Of a stretch of DNA of 64,000 nucleotides, positions 47,637 through 58,838 are shown piece after piece. The notes under the pieces were generated by a model. It was not told the origin of the DNA. It did not search any database and saw only the letters and a program-made list of their open reading frames with translations. Source of the stretch: Vigna angularis (taxonomy: Eukaryota > Streptophyta > Magnoliopsida > Fabales > Fabaceae); assembly GCF_016808095.1 (NCBI RefSeq), contig NC_068975.1:17553501-17617500 (forward strand), given 5' to 3'. The translations under genes were made by a program, and so were the position numbers. The stretch's first letter is position 1; each line of letters starts with the position of its first letter.

Positions 47637-47800
47637 GGAAAAAGAAAAATACTAAAAATTATGAAACAAATAAAACACAACACATTTATACATGCAACAC
47701 GCACACACAAAACAGAACATCACATCACATGACGTCACATCACAACACAAGACAAAACACAACACACACAAACACAACAAAAACCTAAGACCGAACCATT

Positions 47801-47820
47801 GGTCCCCGACAGCGGCGCCA
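47801..47820 (-). other. Primer binding site of the gag-only element
   Basis: Minus strand TGGCGCCGCTGTCGGGGACC, three bases from the LTR. Same general type as the Athila-like elements. Confidence 0.88.
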
Positions 47821-47823
47821 TTT

Positions 47824-49089
47824 TGTTGAGAGGGTCGCACCTCTCACAAAAGTTGTGCATAAAAGAATGCAGTATAGTACTAGGAAGTGACTCCTAGGTC
47901 GTCTCTCAAGGACCAATTTTGGTTCAGTCTCAGATCAAACACGTAGTGGGGGGGATTTGATGGTTGTTTTTGTGCAGGAAAATGTAAATGTTGAAAGTAG
48001 TAAATTAACAAACCGTAAAAATAAAACAGTAAATAGTAAAAACGAAATTAAACAGTAAAAATCGAAATCACAGTGAAAATAAAATGCGGAACAATAAATT
48101 GCAGAGACGCACAATTACGGAAATTAAATTTTGAAAGTGAAATTATTTCTAAAAATTCCTAAATGCCATAACATGTTGAGCTTCCATGTATTTCATTCAA
48201 AAGAAAAAAAAATAAAAAAATAAAAAAATAAAACAAAAGGAAATAGGTTCTTCAAACAAAAAAAACCGTGGCCTCTCATCCTCTCCACACGTAAACATAC
48301 TTACTTCTCCTATGATTAAACTACAATTTAAAATCAAGTGCTAAAGTATTCTACCAACTCTTATCCTTCACGTAAAGAAGAGAAGCCAAAACCAAATTCT
48401 CTTCTCATTTAATTAAGTTGCTCAAAGAAAAACCAAGCTCATGACAATAAGATTCAACACTAAGTATGCGGAAATAAGATTCTCATTCAGCTGAGTAAAG
48501 AACTTGAATTGCAAAGATAAGCCAATGCTAGTAAAATTTCAGTGATGTGCTAATAAAATAACAGTACATTCCAGCAGCTCAAGAAGAGAAATAGAACAAC
48601 ATTCAAGCTACTATAAGAAGTGAAAACACGTTCATGGAATAGAACAAAATGAGTGAACTTCCCTTCTTTCACGTCCCTTTCTCCATGTGTCAGCTCAACT
48701 CTTCCAGCTCAACCGTAACCCTCCATTCTCTCAACGTGCTGCTCCACCGAGAATTTCTCTTCTTCTTTAATTTGCTGGACGTCACTCCCCTTTTCAATTG
48801 AAGCACCCCTTTCTCAAAGGCCCAAAGAGTAAAATCACCATAGTGTCCTCTTTCTTGTGCACACTTCTTTTACAACCTTCCAAATGTCCCAAATTGTATT
48901 TCCAAAATTTTCCTGTAATTAATAAATCAAATAATTAGCTTCAGAAAACCCAAATTAGCACAATTACGAATTTCCGACCAAATTAAGCACAATTAGCAAA
49001 AATGGGAAAATACTGGACATTCAAGCACAATTCTTTGATTAAATTCGGTACAATAAGCTAAGTGAAATTGAGAAAATATTGACTCATCA
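47824..49089 (-). repeat. 5' LTR of the gag-only element
   Basis: Second copy of 43269-44535. On the minus strand it begins TGATGAGTCAATATTTTC. Confidence 0.95.
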
Positions 49090-50232
49090 AAATAGATCAA
49101 CACCGGCAGCTTTTCCTTTCGTCAGCGTCTTTTGGAGAAGACTTTTTCCGAATTGTAAGAAGCTCAGTATTTAAAGCTTCCTCAAGAACTTTTACCCTGG
49201 GTGTGTTGAGGGGAGTGTAATGATTATACCTAGGTGTTCGGAAGAAATCCTTGTGAAACGTACCTTCATTCCTGTCACTACTGTTGAATGACTGTCTGCC
49301 TTCTTTCTTGCTTCCACCTGTAGAGATTTGTTATTGTTTCTTTCTTTGTGAGATTCGCATGTCCTCCATACGGATGAACTCAGTTACTCTTTCTTGGAGT
49401 TCTTCCATTGTTTTTGGTGGTCGCGCATATAATTTTCAGCATATTATCCTCGTCTCAGTCATGAAGGCAAATTTTTAATAATAAAAGAGTGACTAACCTC
49501 TTTAACCCGCCGTGCGGTTTCGTTGTACCTTTTCATGAAGGCCTTTAAAGTTTCCCCTTTCTCCTATTTAGTGTTTACCAATTCCGTCGGGGTTATCTCT
49601 TGTTTTTTATTGGAGACATATTGCCTTCTGAAGAGGGTTTCTATGGTGGCGAAGCAATCCACTGTGTTTGGGAGAAGAGTGTTATACCACTCCAATGCCT
49701 CGTCCTTGAGTGATAAGGAGAAGGCTCTGCATATGACCGGATCACTGTCCGTGTAGAACGCCATTGCATTGGTGAAGATCCTGAGATGATTGTCGGGATC
49801 TGTCGAGCCATCATACTTCTCTAATGTAGGAGGATTCTTCTCCGGCATTGGAGTTTGTATGATGTTTGCCGTAAAAGGGAGTAAATTGTTAAGCCAAACG
49901 GTTTGGAGGGCGATGGTTCTCTCCTTCCTCGACCGTTTGGGTTGATGTGCTAGGATGGCTGCCAACTACGACTTCTCTCATTTTCATTCTCTTGGTTTGA
50001 GGTAGACCGCTCGGTACGGGTTCGTTCCGCCCTAAGCGCCGCAATCTCCTCTGCATGCTTTTGCTGCAACTCTTGTTGTGCTTACGCCTGTGCCTGTATG
50101 GTTCTTGCTTGGGCTTGTATCTGTGCTTGCATTTCTACTATTAAATCTCTGGTATTCTGCTCTCCATCCATGCTCCTCGTGGTCACCATTTGGGCTTCTT
50201 TTGCTGGCTCTCGGCCCCACGGTGGGCGCCAA
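49090..50232 (-). pseudogene. Gag remnant of the old Tat element
   Basis: Minus-strand fragments in more than one frame, starting MAPTVGPRA within the PBS region as in the relative at 63196. The best preserved part (49965-49564) has LLPFTANIIQTPMPEK, KYDGSTDPDNHLRIF, SLSLKDEALEWYNTLLPNTV and FRRQYVSNKK, the capsid of Tat gag. Further downstream VLEEALNTELLTIRKK-like residues can be read to about 49100, where the gag-only element interrupts. Frameshifts and stops mark it as dead. Confidence 0.8.
50213..50231 (-). other. Primer binding site of the old Tat element
   Basis: Plus strand GGCCCCACGGTGGGCGCCA; the element reads TGGCGCCCACCGTGGGGCC. Identical to the PBS at 63177-63195. Confidence 0.9.
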
Positions 50233-50234
50233 AA

Positions 50235-51040
50235 TGTTTTGGTTAATAATTTTTGTGGAACCGAGACACTAACCTTTATGACATGGCTTTCCTTCTTTTG
50301 ACCTCTAAATATTCTGCTCCAAGTTCTTCAAGTTCGAGCCAAGGGGGGAAATACCTGCAAAAGGCACTCCGACGCTCAAGTTAGGCGTCTATTGAAGGAG
50401 CTATTGCTCACAAATGGATATTATGGTAATTGAGTATTATGAACTCAGTAGAGCATGAGTAGAATGTAAATGGAATGTTTTGGAGTATGAATTTAGCCTA
50501 CTTGGTTGATGTCCCTGACCTTGTATTTATAAGTTGTCACAAGCCAAACAGACTTACCTTAAAATTTAGGTGATTGAAAACAGACTTCCCTTAAAATCCG
50601 GGCGGTTGCTCATAAACAGCTTTATGAATATCTTTTAATAAGATATCTTTGACTGTTTTGATCATCCACTGGACACTTGGCCCAATGAGCGCTAGCCCAA
50701 TTTAATAAAACTGATTGCCCTTGTTGGCTATAGTGGTGACCGAACGATGTTGAGTGTATGGTCGTTCGATATCTACATAATTGACGAGCATTGTCACGGT
50801 TTGACCTGGCTAACGAGTGTTGTCTGGTTGACAAGCGCTGTTGCGATTTGTGACCGTTCAGTATCTACATAATTGACGAGCGTTGTCGCGATTTGACCTG
50901 GCTGACGAGCATTGTCTGCTTGACGAGCGTTGTTGCGGTTTGACCTGACAAACGAGCGTTGTTGTCGATGAGCGCTGCTACAGTAGATAGACCGATCGGT
51001 CTTGGATGCTAACCGTTCGGCCTATATATCATACTATACA
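50235..51040 (-). repeat. 5' LTR of the old Tat element
   Basis: Pairs with 40440-41179 and is longer by extra GACGAGCGTTG-type units (about 50735-51000). A TATAAATA box is at 50524-50531 on the minus strand, downstream of those units. Confidence 0.9.
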
Positions 51041-51398
51041 CTTCTGAAATATGATTAAGTTTGTACATAGAAATAATTTGGTTTATACTTATACGACAAA
51101 ACGAATCTTTTACTACTTCATGATGTCGTTCTTATAATTTTTTCATACTCTAAATGATTTTGGTAAGCTTAATAATGAAAAAGTTGCAATCTTCAATTTC
51201 ATCAACGCAAAATTTGTTATTACTCATTCATATACATATCTAATAGTATCTTTAGCAAGGATTATTATTTATTTTTATGTATTTTTTCTTTAATTTAATG
51301 GCACAAAGAAGTCTCTCTTTAACATTCTTATCCATTTGTCCTTCACCAAGTGAATTTTGATAAGTAAATCACTATGATTAGGTCTTTCAGATTAAACC
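51041..51398. repeat. AT-rich tandem unit, copy C, second part
   Basis: Continues copy C after the Tat element; matches copy A from 35173 and copy B from 37399. Confidence 0.8.
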
Positions 51399-52759
51399 CA
51401 CTAGTGTAGAACGTGTTATAGACGTCCGTTCTATGGGCCTTTTGACGTTCGGGGAAGGTCGGACGTCTATGCGGGTGACGTTTATGTAGACGTCCGTTGT
51501 GTCAGGCCGGACGTTTATATAAACGTCCGTTGTGTCAGGCCAGACGTTTATAAAAACGTCCGTTGTGTCAGGCCAGACGTTTATAAAAACGTTCGTTGTG
51601 TCAGGACAGACGTTTATATAGACGTCTGCTGTGAACCTCTCGGACGTCTATACACTACTGCAGAAAGGGCTTTATTAGACGGGTTATTTAGGGTTATTTA
51701 GGATTACGGGGTTTGGACGTTTGTTTGTGCACTGCAACACGTCTGAAGAGCAGATTCGAAATGAAAATGGAGGGAGATGGAGGAGTAAATGACCTAAACC
51801 GTACGCCAAAAAACGCTGCCCAAGAACACGCAACACACTGCACCAAAATGCACCGAAAACGATTTTTAATCGGTCCAAATGAAAGATATTTCATCACTGA
51901 ACAATTTAATCGGAATAAAAGTAAGATTAAATGGTCCAAAACAGATAAAAACCAACCTGGAAATGCAAGGCACAGAGGGAACTCTCACGGGTTCGCATAA
52001 CTCCTCGCGGGTTCGCGTTTTGGTGTGTATGTCCTTATTTTAAACGTCTTTTGAACGTCCGTTGTGGCGGGGGCCGGACGTCTATATTATAGTAGACGTT
52101 CGTCCCCCTCTAGAATGGACTTTCAAGAGGCTAACGGGTTCAACTACCCTGTCAGCCTCTTGAACGTCCGTCCTGGAGGGGGACGGACGTCTACTATATA
52201 TAGACGTTTGTCCCCCTCCAGGACGGACGTTCAAGAGGCTGACGGGTTCAACTACTCTGTCAGCCTCTTGAACGTCCGTCCTGGAGGGGGACGGACGTCT
52301 ATATACAGTAGACATCCGTCCCGCTCCAGGACGGACGTTCAAGAGGCTGACAGGGTAGTTGAACCCGTCAGTCTCTTGAACGTCCGTCCTTGAGGGGGAC
52401 GGACGTTTACTATAGTACACGTCCGTCCCCCTCCAGGACGGACGTTCAAGAGACTGATGGGTTCAACAACCCTGTCAGCCTCTTGAACGTCCGTCCTGGA
52501 GGGGGACGAACGTCTATATATAGTAAACGTCCGAGGGGGACGGACGTTCAAAAGGCTGAATCTTCAACTCTCCCGTCAGGCTTTTGAACGTCCGTTAGAG
52601 GGGCCGAACGTCTACTATATTATAGACATCCGGCCCCCTCTAGGACGGACGTCTCCACACTCAATTATTTACATTTATGTCACCGGTCAATTATTTACGT
52701 TGGGGTTTTGGTGGACGAACGTTTATGGGGTGACGTTAAAGATCAATTCTGCACTAGTG
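51399..52759. mobile_element. Non-autonomous CACTA (En/Spm) DNA transposon
   Basis: Ends are CACTAGTGTAGAA and, inverted, CACTAGTGCAGAA (12 of 13 matching), flanked by a 3-bp duplication ACC (51396-51398 and 52760-52762). The unoccupied site is seen in copy B near 37737-37760. At 1361 bp with no transposase, it needs a helper. Subterminal regions are dense in GACGTCCGTTGTGTCAGGC-type repeats, typical of CACTA. The body is dominated by a palindrome array (52091-52655). ORFs on both strands through that array are symmetry artefacts. Confidence 0.93.
52091..52655. repeat. Five consecutive palindromes of about 100 bp inside the CACTA element
   Basis: Modules begin near 52091, 52201, 52308, 52414 and 52521, about 107 bases apart. 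In modules 1-4 each has arms of about 45 bases (GACGTCCGTCCCCCTCCAGG, then GACGGACGTTCAAGAGGCTG and the reverse complement) around a short loop with GGGTTCAACTA. The loop is inverted in module 3. The fifth is shorter and followed by one more half palindrome. Confidence 0.92.
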
Positions 52760-52762
52760 ACC

Positions 52763-54213
52763 CCTCTCATGGTTATTTCCTAAAATAATAATATATATAG
52801 AAAAAATGGAATTACATTTTATAATATCGTGCTAAACGAAAATCGCATTCTTCAATTTGAAAATATAGATTTCACTCTATTGTCCTTTGTATCTTTTACA
52901 GAATTTAAAATAAAAATTAATGTAATTAAATTTTTAAAATATAAAAGTTGGAGAATTTTCGATATAATAATTTGAACGATTTAATTACTATTTATCAATA
53001 AATAAATTATATTTATTAACCCTACCATGTACAGATAGTCACAAGAATCGGTGAATTTCTAATGTAATTTTTGAATTTGAAATCTTTTGTAGCAAAACCT
53101 CTTATGCAATGTTTATACCTTTGTACATGATAACAAGCTTCGATCTTTTTTTACCTCGGCTTCATGTTACACACTTAGTTGTACTAGAAGTAAGTGTTCA
53201 ATACATTAGGCATTGAGTCATATCATTACGTTATATGTAAGTATAAGCAAGCATCTCACTATAATCCAATATTCAATAAAACACAGGCATAGAAATTAGA
53301 GATACATGTCATTTTGTTATAATGGTGTAACATTTTTTTTTTAAAACTAAATTTGGTTAAATTTTGTAAATAATATAATTTGAATTTTGGTGAATTTTTT
53401 TCTAAAGGTGACACTTTTTATTACCACCATTTGTACATACATGTAGATATTCTTATGCATGACTCTATAATAAGCATTTGGCCTTCTCTTTTCTATAAAA
53501 TAATATTTAACTACATTGCTATCAAACTTACTCTAAGGAAAATTAGAAATTTTCAAAGAAATGATTAAATTACATTGTATAAAACTAAATGAGTTTTTCT
53601 ACATTAATTATAGAAGATAAATTAAATGGAAGCAAGGAAAATTATTCTACCTTGGCAATAACTATCTTTTTCACCCATCTTTTTCAATATTTGAATTTCT
53701 GGAATCTCCAAGTGAATTATAATTTGTAAATTTATGTCAACATTTTGAGTAGTTATCCTCATGCATGATTCAATATTAAAAATAGAACATAATCAGAATA
53801 TCATTCCAATATAATGCATCCCAATATTACTAAAATGTTTTTTCATTGTAATTTCGATGGATGTAGAGACAAAGATCAAGACATGATTAGAACAACTAAG
53901 AAAGAAAAAGATATGATTTGAACAACCAAGAAAGAAAAAGATCGAAGAGTGAAAGTTAGTTTTTTTTTTAATTTATTTATATTGAGTTATTAGATTGAGA
54001 AGTTAAGGTGGGTAGGGTTAGAGTTAGAAATGCTTGAGTTGGATTTGAGGATAATTTCGATTAGAGTGTATGACTAGAATTTAGGTTTCCAACATATTAG
54101 ATAGTAGATTGTAGATTTAAGAACGTAGAAATAATGATAATTATATTATATATGTACAAATATCATATATAATAATTAACAAAAGTATTTGTTAAAACAT
54201 TATAATAAAATAT
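52763..54213. repeat. AT-rich tandem unit, copy C, third part
   Basis: Matches copy B (from 37755) and then copy A (from 35340) with scattered differences; includes the TAATTTCGATGG landmark at about 53850. No ORFs of note. Confidence 0.78.
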
Positions 54214-54963
54214 TGTTTCGGTAGAATTGTGTAGGCCGAGATATGTGCATAATGAATCACCTTCGTTCCTTCCAGTGATACTGTGGCCGTCGCGTCTCCT
54301 TCCTGTGTAAAGCTCTTTGGGAAAAGATGGGCTGGGTACCTGCAAAGGCACTCCGACGCTCAAGTCAGAAAATGATGAATCGAACTTTTCTCAATTCAAA
54401 AGAAGAAAACAATATTTTCTTTCTTAATTTCTCTCTTAGCGAAAAACGTACCTTTTGTCCTCCCTTTCTTTGCATATTTATCCTAGTAATTTAAAATGAA
54501 CCGTTTACCTTAAAATCCGGTTGGTTGAGAATCTGACTCTGGAGGACACAACCGTTAAGTCGTGCTAGATACTGGGTCAGTTGACTCCGTGATTCGCGGC
54601 GTTATAACCGGATACATTCAACCGCTCTCTCAGGATTAAGATGTCAATTTGGACTGAAATTGACCAACCGCCCTTTAGTTCAATCAATAGACGATCGTTA
54701 GATAACGATCGCTTACGACGGTTGATGTCAAGGGTGGCGGAGACCAACCTAGGATGTCTTTAAACGATCGTTCCTCTTAATAAGTGGACAATCGTTTAAG
54801 GACGACCGTATGTTGTCTATCTTCAGTGGTCGCAAGTGGACGATCGTTTAAGGACGACCGTATGTTGTCTATCTTCAGTGGTCGCAAGTGGATGATCGTA
54901 TGTTGTCTATCTTCAATGGTCGCCTGGGCTATTAATCGACTGGTTCAGGTAACCTACCATAAA
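54214..54963 (-). repeat. 3' LTR of the Tat element
   Basis: Plus strand TGTTTCGGTAGAATTG to CTACCATAAA. Its outer end in element sense reads TTTATGG where the other LTR has TGTATGG, so the terminal TG has mutated. Confidence 0.92.
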
Positions 54964-54978
54964 TAATGTCCCCCGAGT
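54964..54978 (-). other. Polypurine tract of the Tat element
   Basis: Minus strand CTCGGGGGACATTA, beside the 3' LTR; compare CTTGGGGAACATTA in the old Tat element. Confidence 0.75.
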
Positions 54979-55349
54979 CCGAGTAAACGAGCGTGGTTTG
55001 GGTCTGCGAAGTTACTGTAGGACGATAATTGTACCGTTACAGGAGAAGCGCTACACACCGTTTTGGGGTAAGGTTTTAGGGTTTCCTGCCTCTAGGGTAG
55101 GTGAAAAGTCATGAAATCGAAGTCGTTAGATTGAATTGATCCTACGGCGTAGGGTGGTCTGTCTCTCTTGCTTCTTTAAGACGAAAGAGAATGAGAGGAG
55201 TCCGTCACTCTAGGTTAAAAAATGAAAACTGCATTGTGCGCCGGTGACGGTTCTCCTGTTGGTGTTGTGAGTAGAATCTACCTTCATACACAAGCGACGT
55301 TGTTGCCATACCACTCTGTGAGGTAAATCTTAATCCTTTTTCCATATTA

Positions 55350-57357
55350 GTGTGCTTACTGCCGATAATGGAAGAAAAGGGGCAGAGCGCCGGTGTTGAT
55401 CTACCGGGGCCGTCGTCAACGGCAGAATGCCCTGAAATCACCATTGTGCTCTGTGGTGAGAGCGCGTTCTTTTATGGAAATGTGTGGAGTGAAGGCCCAG
55501 AAGAGCGTGCTACGTTTCCGGCTCGTGGCGGCGATTACGCTTGGGCGGCGCGTGAAGTAAACGAACTCAGTAGTCTGTTTAGGAGTAGAGTAGTGTTAGG
55601 AGATTGGGTAGAAAATAGCTGTATTTTGAGAACCCTAGGTTACAAATCGTGTGTGAAATTGGTGGCTTGTCGTGAGGATGAGAGAGTGTTCCACGGGAGG
55701 GAGAATGCCTCCAACGAGTTTTTTTATTGTTATGCTTCACCATTTTATGACCTCTACCTGAGATTGCCTTTCACAACCTTCCAAATGGATGTGCTGAGGA
55801 CCTTGAACGTCGCGCCCAGTCAATTGCATCCCAACGGTTGGGGGCACATTCAGGCGTTCGCTGTGTTATGTCGAGCCTTGGCGATTAGGTCGACTGTGGC
55901 GCTGTTTTTGCATTTTTTTAGGTGTCGACCGGTTGCGAGGAAGGGTTGGGTGTCGCTGATTTCCGAGCCGGGTAATGCCCTTTTAGAGCTTTACCTGCAG
56001 TCATATAGGGGCTTTAAAGATAAATTCTTTAAAGTGTCGATTCTCGACTCCGGTCGGAGGCACTTTTTTGATGAAGAGGGAAGCCCCAAATTTCCACTGT
56101 ACTGGACGCAGGATCCGCTGAGGTTCACCTCGTGGGCCGAGGATAAAATGACGATCGAAGAGTTAGAGGCTCTGAATGTGTTGACGGCATTGCCACGCCC
56201 CTTTTCTTCCCGTCGGCTCATAAATTGCCTTGAGCACGATGATGCTGACTCGAGGGTATTTGGTATGTTTCTCTTATTGTTATTGTTATCTGTTACTTTG
56301 ATGTTGCTGATTGTTCTGGAGTGACCTCTGTTTCGCAGAGATAATGGGAAGGAAAGGAAGTGTCCGAAACTGGTTTCAAGCCATCAACACCGGGAAGGCG
56401 GATGCTGACCGTCCAGGGTCGTCGTCCAAATCTACGCAAGCCCACCCGACTGATCCGATCGTGCTATTGGTTTCGACTGATGAAGCAACGGTCGTCGAAG
56501 AGCAGCCATTGATAAGAAAATAGGGAGGCAAAGCGGTCGACACTAGTGGCGCTGTGTCAAAGAAGAGGAAGGAGATTGCAGATGAGATAGAGCGTCCTCT
56601 CCCTAACGGTGTATGGGACCCCTCCTTCACCCTGAGCCATAAGATTGAGTTCAATTTGGATAACTCGGAGAAGAGGGTGGTAGAGAGTATGACCGAGCAA
56701 CAAATGGTCGACGCCATGTTGGAAATGGCGAGTCGAACAGCTTTGGCCGCCTGGCATATGGCGTATGCCTCTGATAGAGGCGTATTGCGGGTTGAGCTGG
56801 AGAAGGCGCGGACGCAACTGAAGGAGCTCACTGAGGTCCATGCCAACTGTGACCAAAAGCAGAAACGGTCGGAGAAGTTATTGAGCGAGGCTGAAGTGTT
56901 GCTTACTGGTGCTCGGGCCGCCGGCCTGGCTTTGAAAAAGGAGCACGATCAAATGTCGAGCGAACTGGAACAGGCAAAGAAGATAGTGGCGGCACTGACC
57001 AAAGAAAGGGATGATTTGCGGGCGGAGGCGGTCGAGGACCAAGAGATAAAGGAGGAAATGAAGGAAGCTATAGTGGTTGAGCATACCCGGGGCTTCCAGA
57101 AAGCTCTGAGGCAAGTCGTGCATCTGCTTGAGGTGTCGACCGAGGGGGTGGCGTTCGACGTACGGAAGGACGTGTACGAGGGTCAACTGCAGCCCCTAAG
57201 TGAAATTCCAGAAGATGCCTTTCTGGAGGCTGAGGAGGGTACAGATGAAGAGGCGATCGTTGCTGACGAGCCTAATGAGGCGGTTGTCGTGAATGTACCA
57301 GCTGTGGAAATGGTCGGAGATGCTGTTGTTGGATCTCCTAATATTGTAATAGATTAG
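55350..57357 (+). pseudogene. Antisense additional ORF of the Tat element (two exons)
   Basis: Runs opposite to gag-pol. Exon 1 (55350-56262) encodes about 300 residues of a domain like the Pfam 'putative gypsy-type transposon' family: FYDLYLRLPFTTFQMDVLRT, SQLHPNGWGHIQAF, FLHFFRCRP, then WTQDPLRFTSW. A 76-base GT-AG intron (56263-56338, TTTCGCAG acceptor) joins to exon 2 in phase. Exon 2 has one in-frame TAG (about 56521-56523) and then 268 codons from 56554 with a clear coiled coil (about residues 85-185: LEKARTQLKELTEVHANC and similar) and an acidic C terminus. The start could also be the ATG at 55368. Tat elements such as Grande are known to carry such antisense genes; their role is not known to me. 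Note the resemblance in plan to Ogre ORF1: globular N terminus, coiled-coil C terminus. Confidence 0.82.
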
Positions 57358-57497
57358 GAATCAGAATATTTATGTGTTTAAATGTATGTGTTGACTGGAA
57401 CTTTATGATTCTGAATATTGAACTTTTATGCGATGTTGAATTTGTACTTGAGTTAGGCGTTGACAGGGTTTATGAGCGATCGTTTAGTTCGAATACG

Positions 57498-57752
57498 CTG
57501 GGTGTTCGAGAGTGAACATCTACCAGGGGACTAACATCCCGAACTTAACTGGGTGTTCTAGGGAGAACATCTACCAGAGGGAGTGTATCCCGTATTCAAC
57601 TGGGTGTTCGAGGGAGAACATCTACCAGAGGGAGTGTATCCCAAATGTAACTGGGTGTTCAAGGGAGAACACCTACCAGAGGGAGTGTATCCCGAATGTA
57701 ACTGGGTGTTCGAGAGGGAACATCTACCAGTGGCAATAATATCCCAAGTCGC
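57498..57752. repeat. 51-bp tandem repeat between the convergent ORFs
   Basis: CTGGGTGTTC recurs at 57498, 57549, 57600, 57651 and 57702; each unit contains GAGAACATCTACCAGAGGGA and GTGTATCCC. Because 51 is a multiple of three, frames stay open on both strands; I regard these as non-coding. Lies between the end of the antisense ORF and the end of pol. Confidence 0.93.
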
Positions 57753-57959
57753 CAAGGTGCGGATGTGTCCTAGGGGAACTTGCATCCGGTCGAGCCCTTG
57801 CTTTTAGTAGGTTGCTTGAGGGCGATCATGTAACATGTCGAATGAAGTTAGGGGAGTCTAAACCTGGGACTCGACATATGAGAAAATATAATGAAATAAT
57901 AAAAAAGATATAATTACTTGGAATTGAGATGAATAATGTGTCATGAATATAAGTGAATA

Positions 57960-58838
57960 TCAACTAAAATAATATTTGAGGTGAGTAGCATTCCACGTGT
58001 TGGGAACAGGTTGTCCATGGAGGAGTTGGAGACGGTACGCTCCATTCATCAGGTCCTCAACGATGCGGAATGGCCCCTCCCAGTTGGCCGCTAACTTTCC
58101 GTGTGCTCGATTCGTCCTGGCTGCCCCCCGTTTCCGCCACACCAGATCGCCGTATTTGAACGCTCGGGGCTTGACCTTAGTGTTATAACGGCGGGAGAGC
58201 ATTCTCTTTTGAGCTTCAGCACGAACGGTGGTGACTTCTCGACGCTCGGGTAGGGTGTCGAGATTCATCTGTAACTGTTCATCATTAAGTGTTAAATTGG
58301 TGACGTCTCGTCTTAGCGAGGGCTCTCCGACCTCGATTGGGAGCATGGCATCAGTGCCGTAAGTTAAGTTGAATGGAGTATCCCCGGTGGATCCGTGTGG
58401 GGTGCATCTGTACGCCCATAAGACTTCGGGTAGTTCATCCACCCATAAACCTTTGGCTTCGCCGAGTCGCTTCTTCAATTCAGTGAGTATGGCTTTGTTC
58501 GCGGCCTCCGCTTGTCCGTTCGTTTGTGGATGTTCCACTGAGCTAGTTACGTGTTTAATGCCCAGATTGCTGAGGAATTCCTCTAACTTTCTCTCAACGA
58601 ACTGTCGGTCGTTGTCGGTGATGATCTTCTGTGGTAGACCAAATCGACAGATTAAATGCCAGATGAACTTCTGTATTCGTTGGGCGCTGATAATAGATAG
58701 GGGTTCAGCCTCGATCCACTTGGTGAAATAGTCGACGGCGACTAGGAGGAATTTGTTCTGTGCTTTGGCTAGGGGCAATGGTCCGACTATGTCGAGTCCC
58801 CATTGAGCGAACGGCCACGGAGAGATGATGCTATGCAA
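57960..58838 (-). pseudogene. Integrase core and C terminus of the Tat element
   Basis: An open frame of 292 codons with the complete D,D-35-E catalytic set: GLDIVGPLP, TDNDRQF and NGQAEAANK, with 35 residues between the last two. The basic tail ends in NWEGPFRIVEDL and THLKYYFS, the usual Tat C terminus. It is cut off from its zinc-binding N domain by a frameshift near 58830, so it is a fragment even though the catalytic residues survive. Confidence 0.92.

Larger units (their letters stand above)
43269..49089 (-). mobile_element. Gag-only Ty3/gypsy element (very young) nested in the old Tat element
   Basis: LTRs 43269-44535 and 47824-49089 differ by one G-run length and one substitution by eye. 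PBS 47801-47820 lies beside the right LTR, so the element is on the minus strand. The only protein frame is gag (47636-46020), followed by 1.5 kb of non-coding sequence. The flanks do not show a 5-bp duplication (left ATAGT; right AAATA or ATAGA), and the host sequence on the two sides is not contiguous. Confidence 0.9.
40440..51040 (-). mobile_element. Old Tat-lineage Ty3/gypsy element lacking pol, with two nested insertions
   Basis: LTRs 40440-41179 and 50235-51040 (minus orientation, 5' LTR on the right), PBS 50213-50231. The flanks are ATTCT (40435-40439) and CTTCT (51041-51045), a 5-bp target duplication with one change. LTRs differ by roughly 17 positions in the first 200 bases, so this is the oldest dated element here. 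After setting aside the solo LTR and the gag-only element, only about 1.6 kb of interior remains: part of gag on the right and 3' non-coding repeats on the left. Its close relative at 54214-63966 has about 8.2 kb of interior, so pol and everything else is gone. Confidence 0.87.

Noticed and set aside
52064..52587. Repeat-rich ORFs on both strands in the CACTA element
   Set aside because: They arise from the inverted repeats, which give similar peptides on both strands; no transposase similarity.
57512..57807. Seventeen-residue repeat proteins on both strands at the 51-bp array
   Set aside because: Open only because the unit is divisible by three; no start context or family; also open on the opposite strand.
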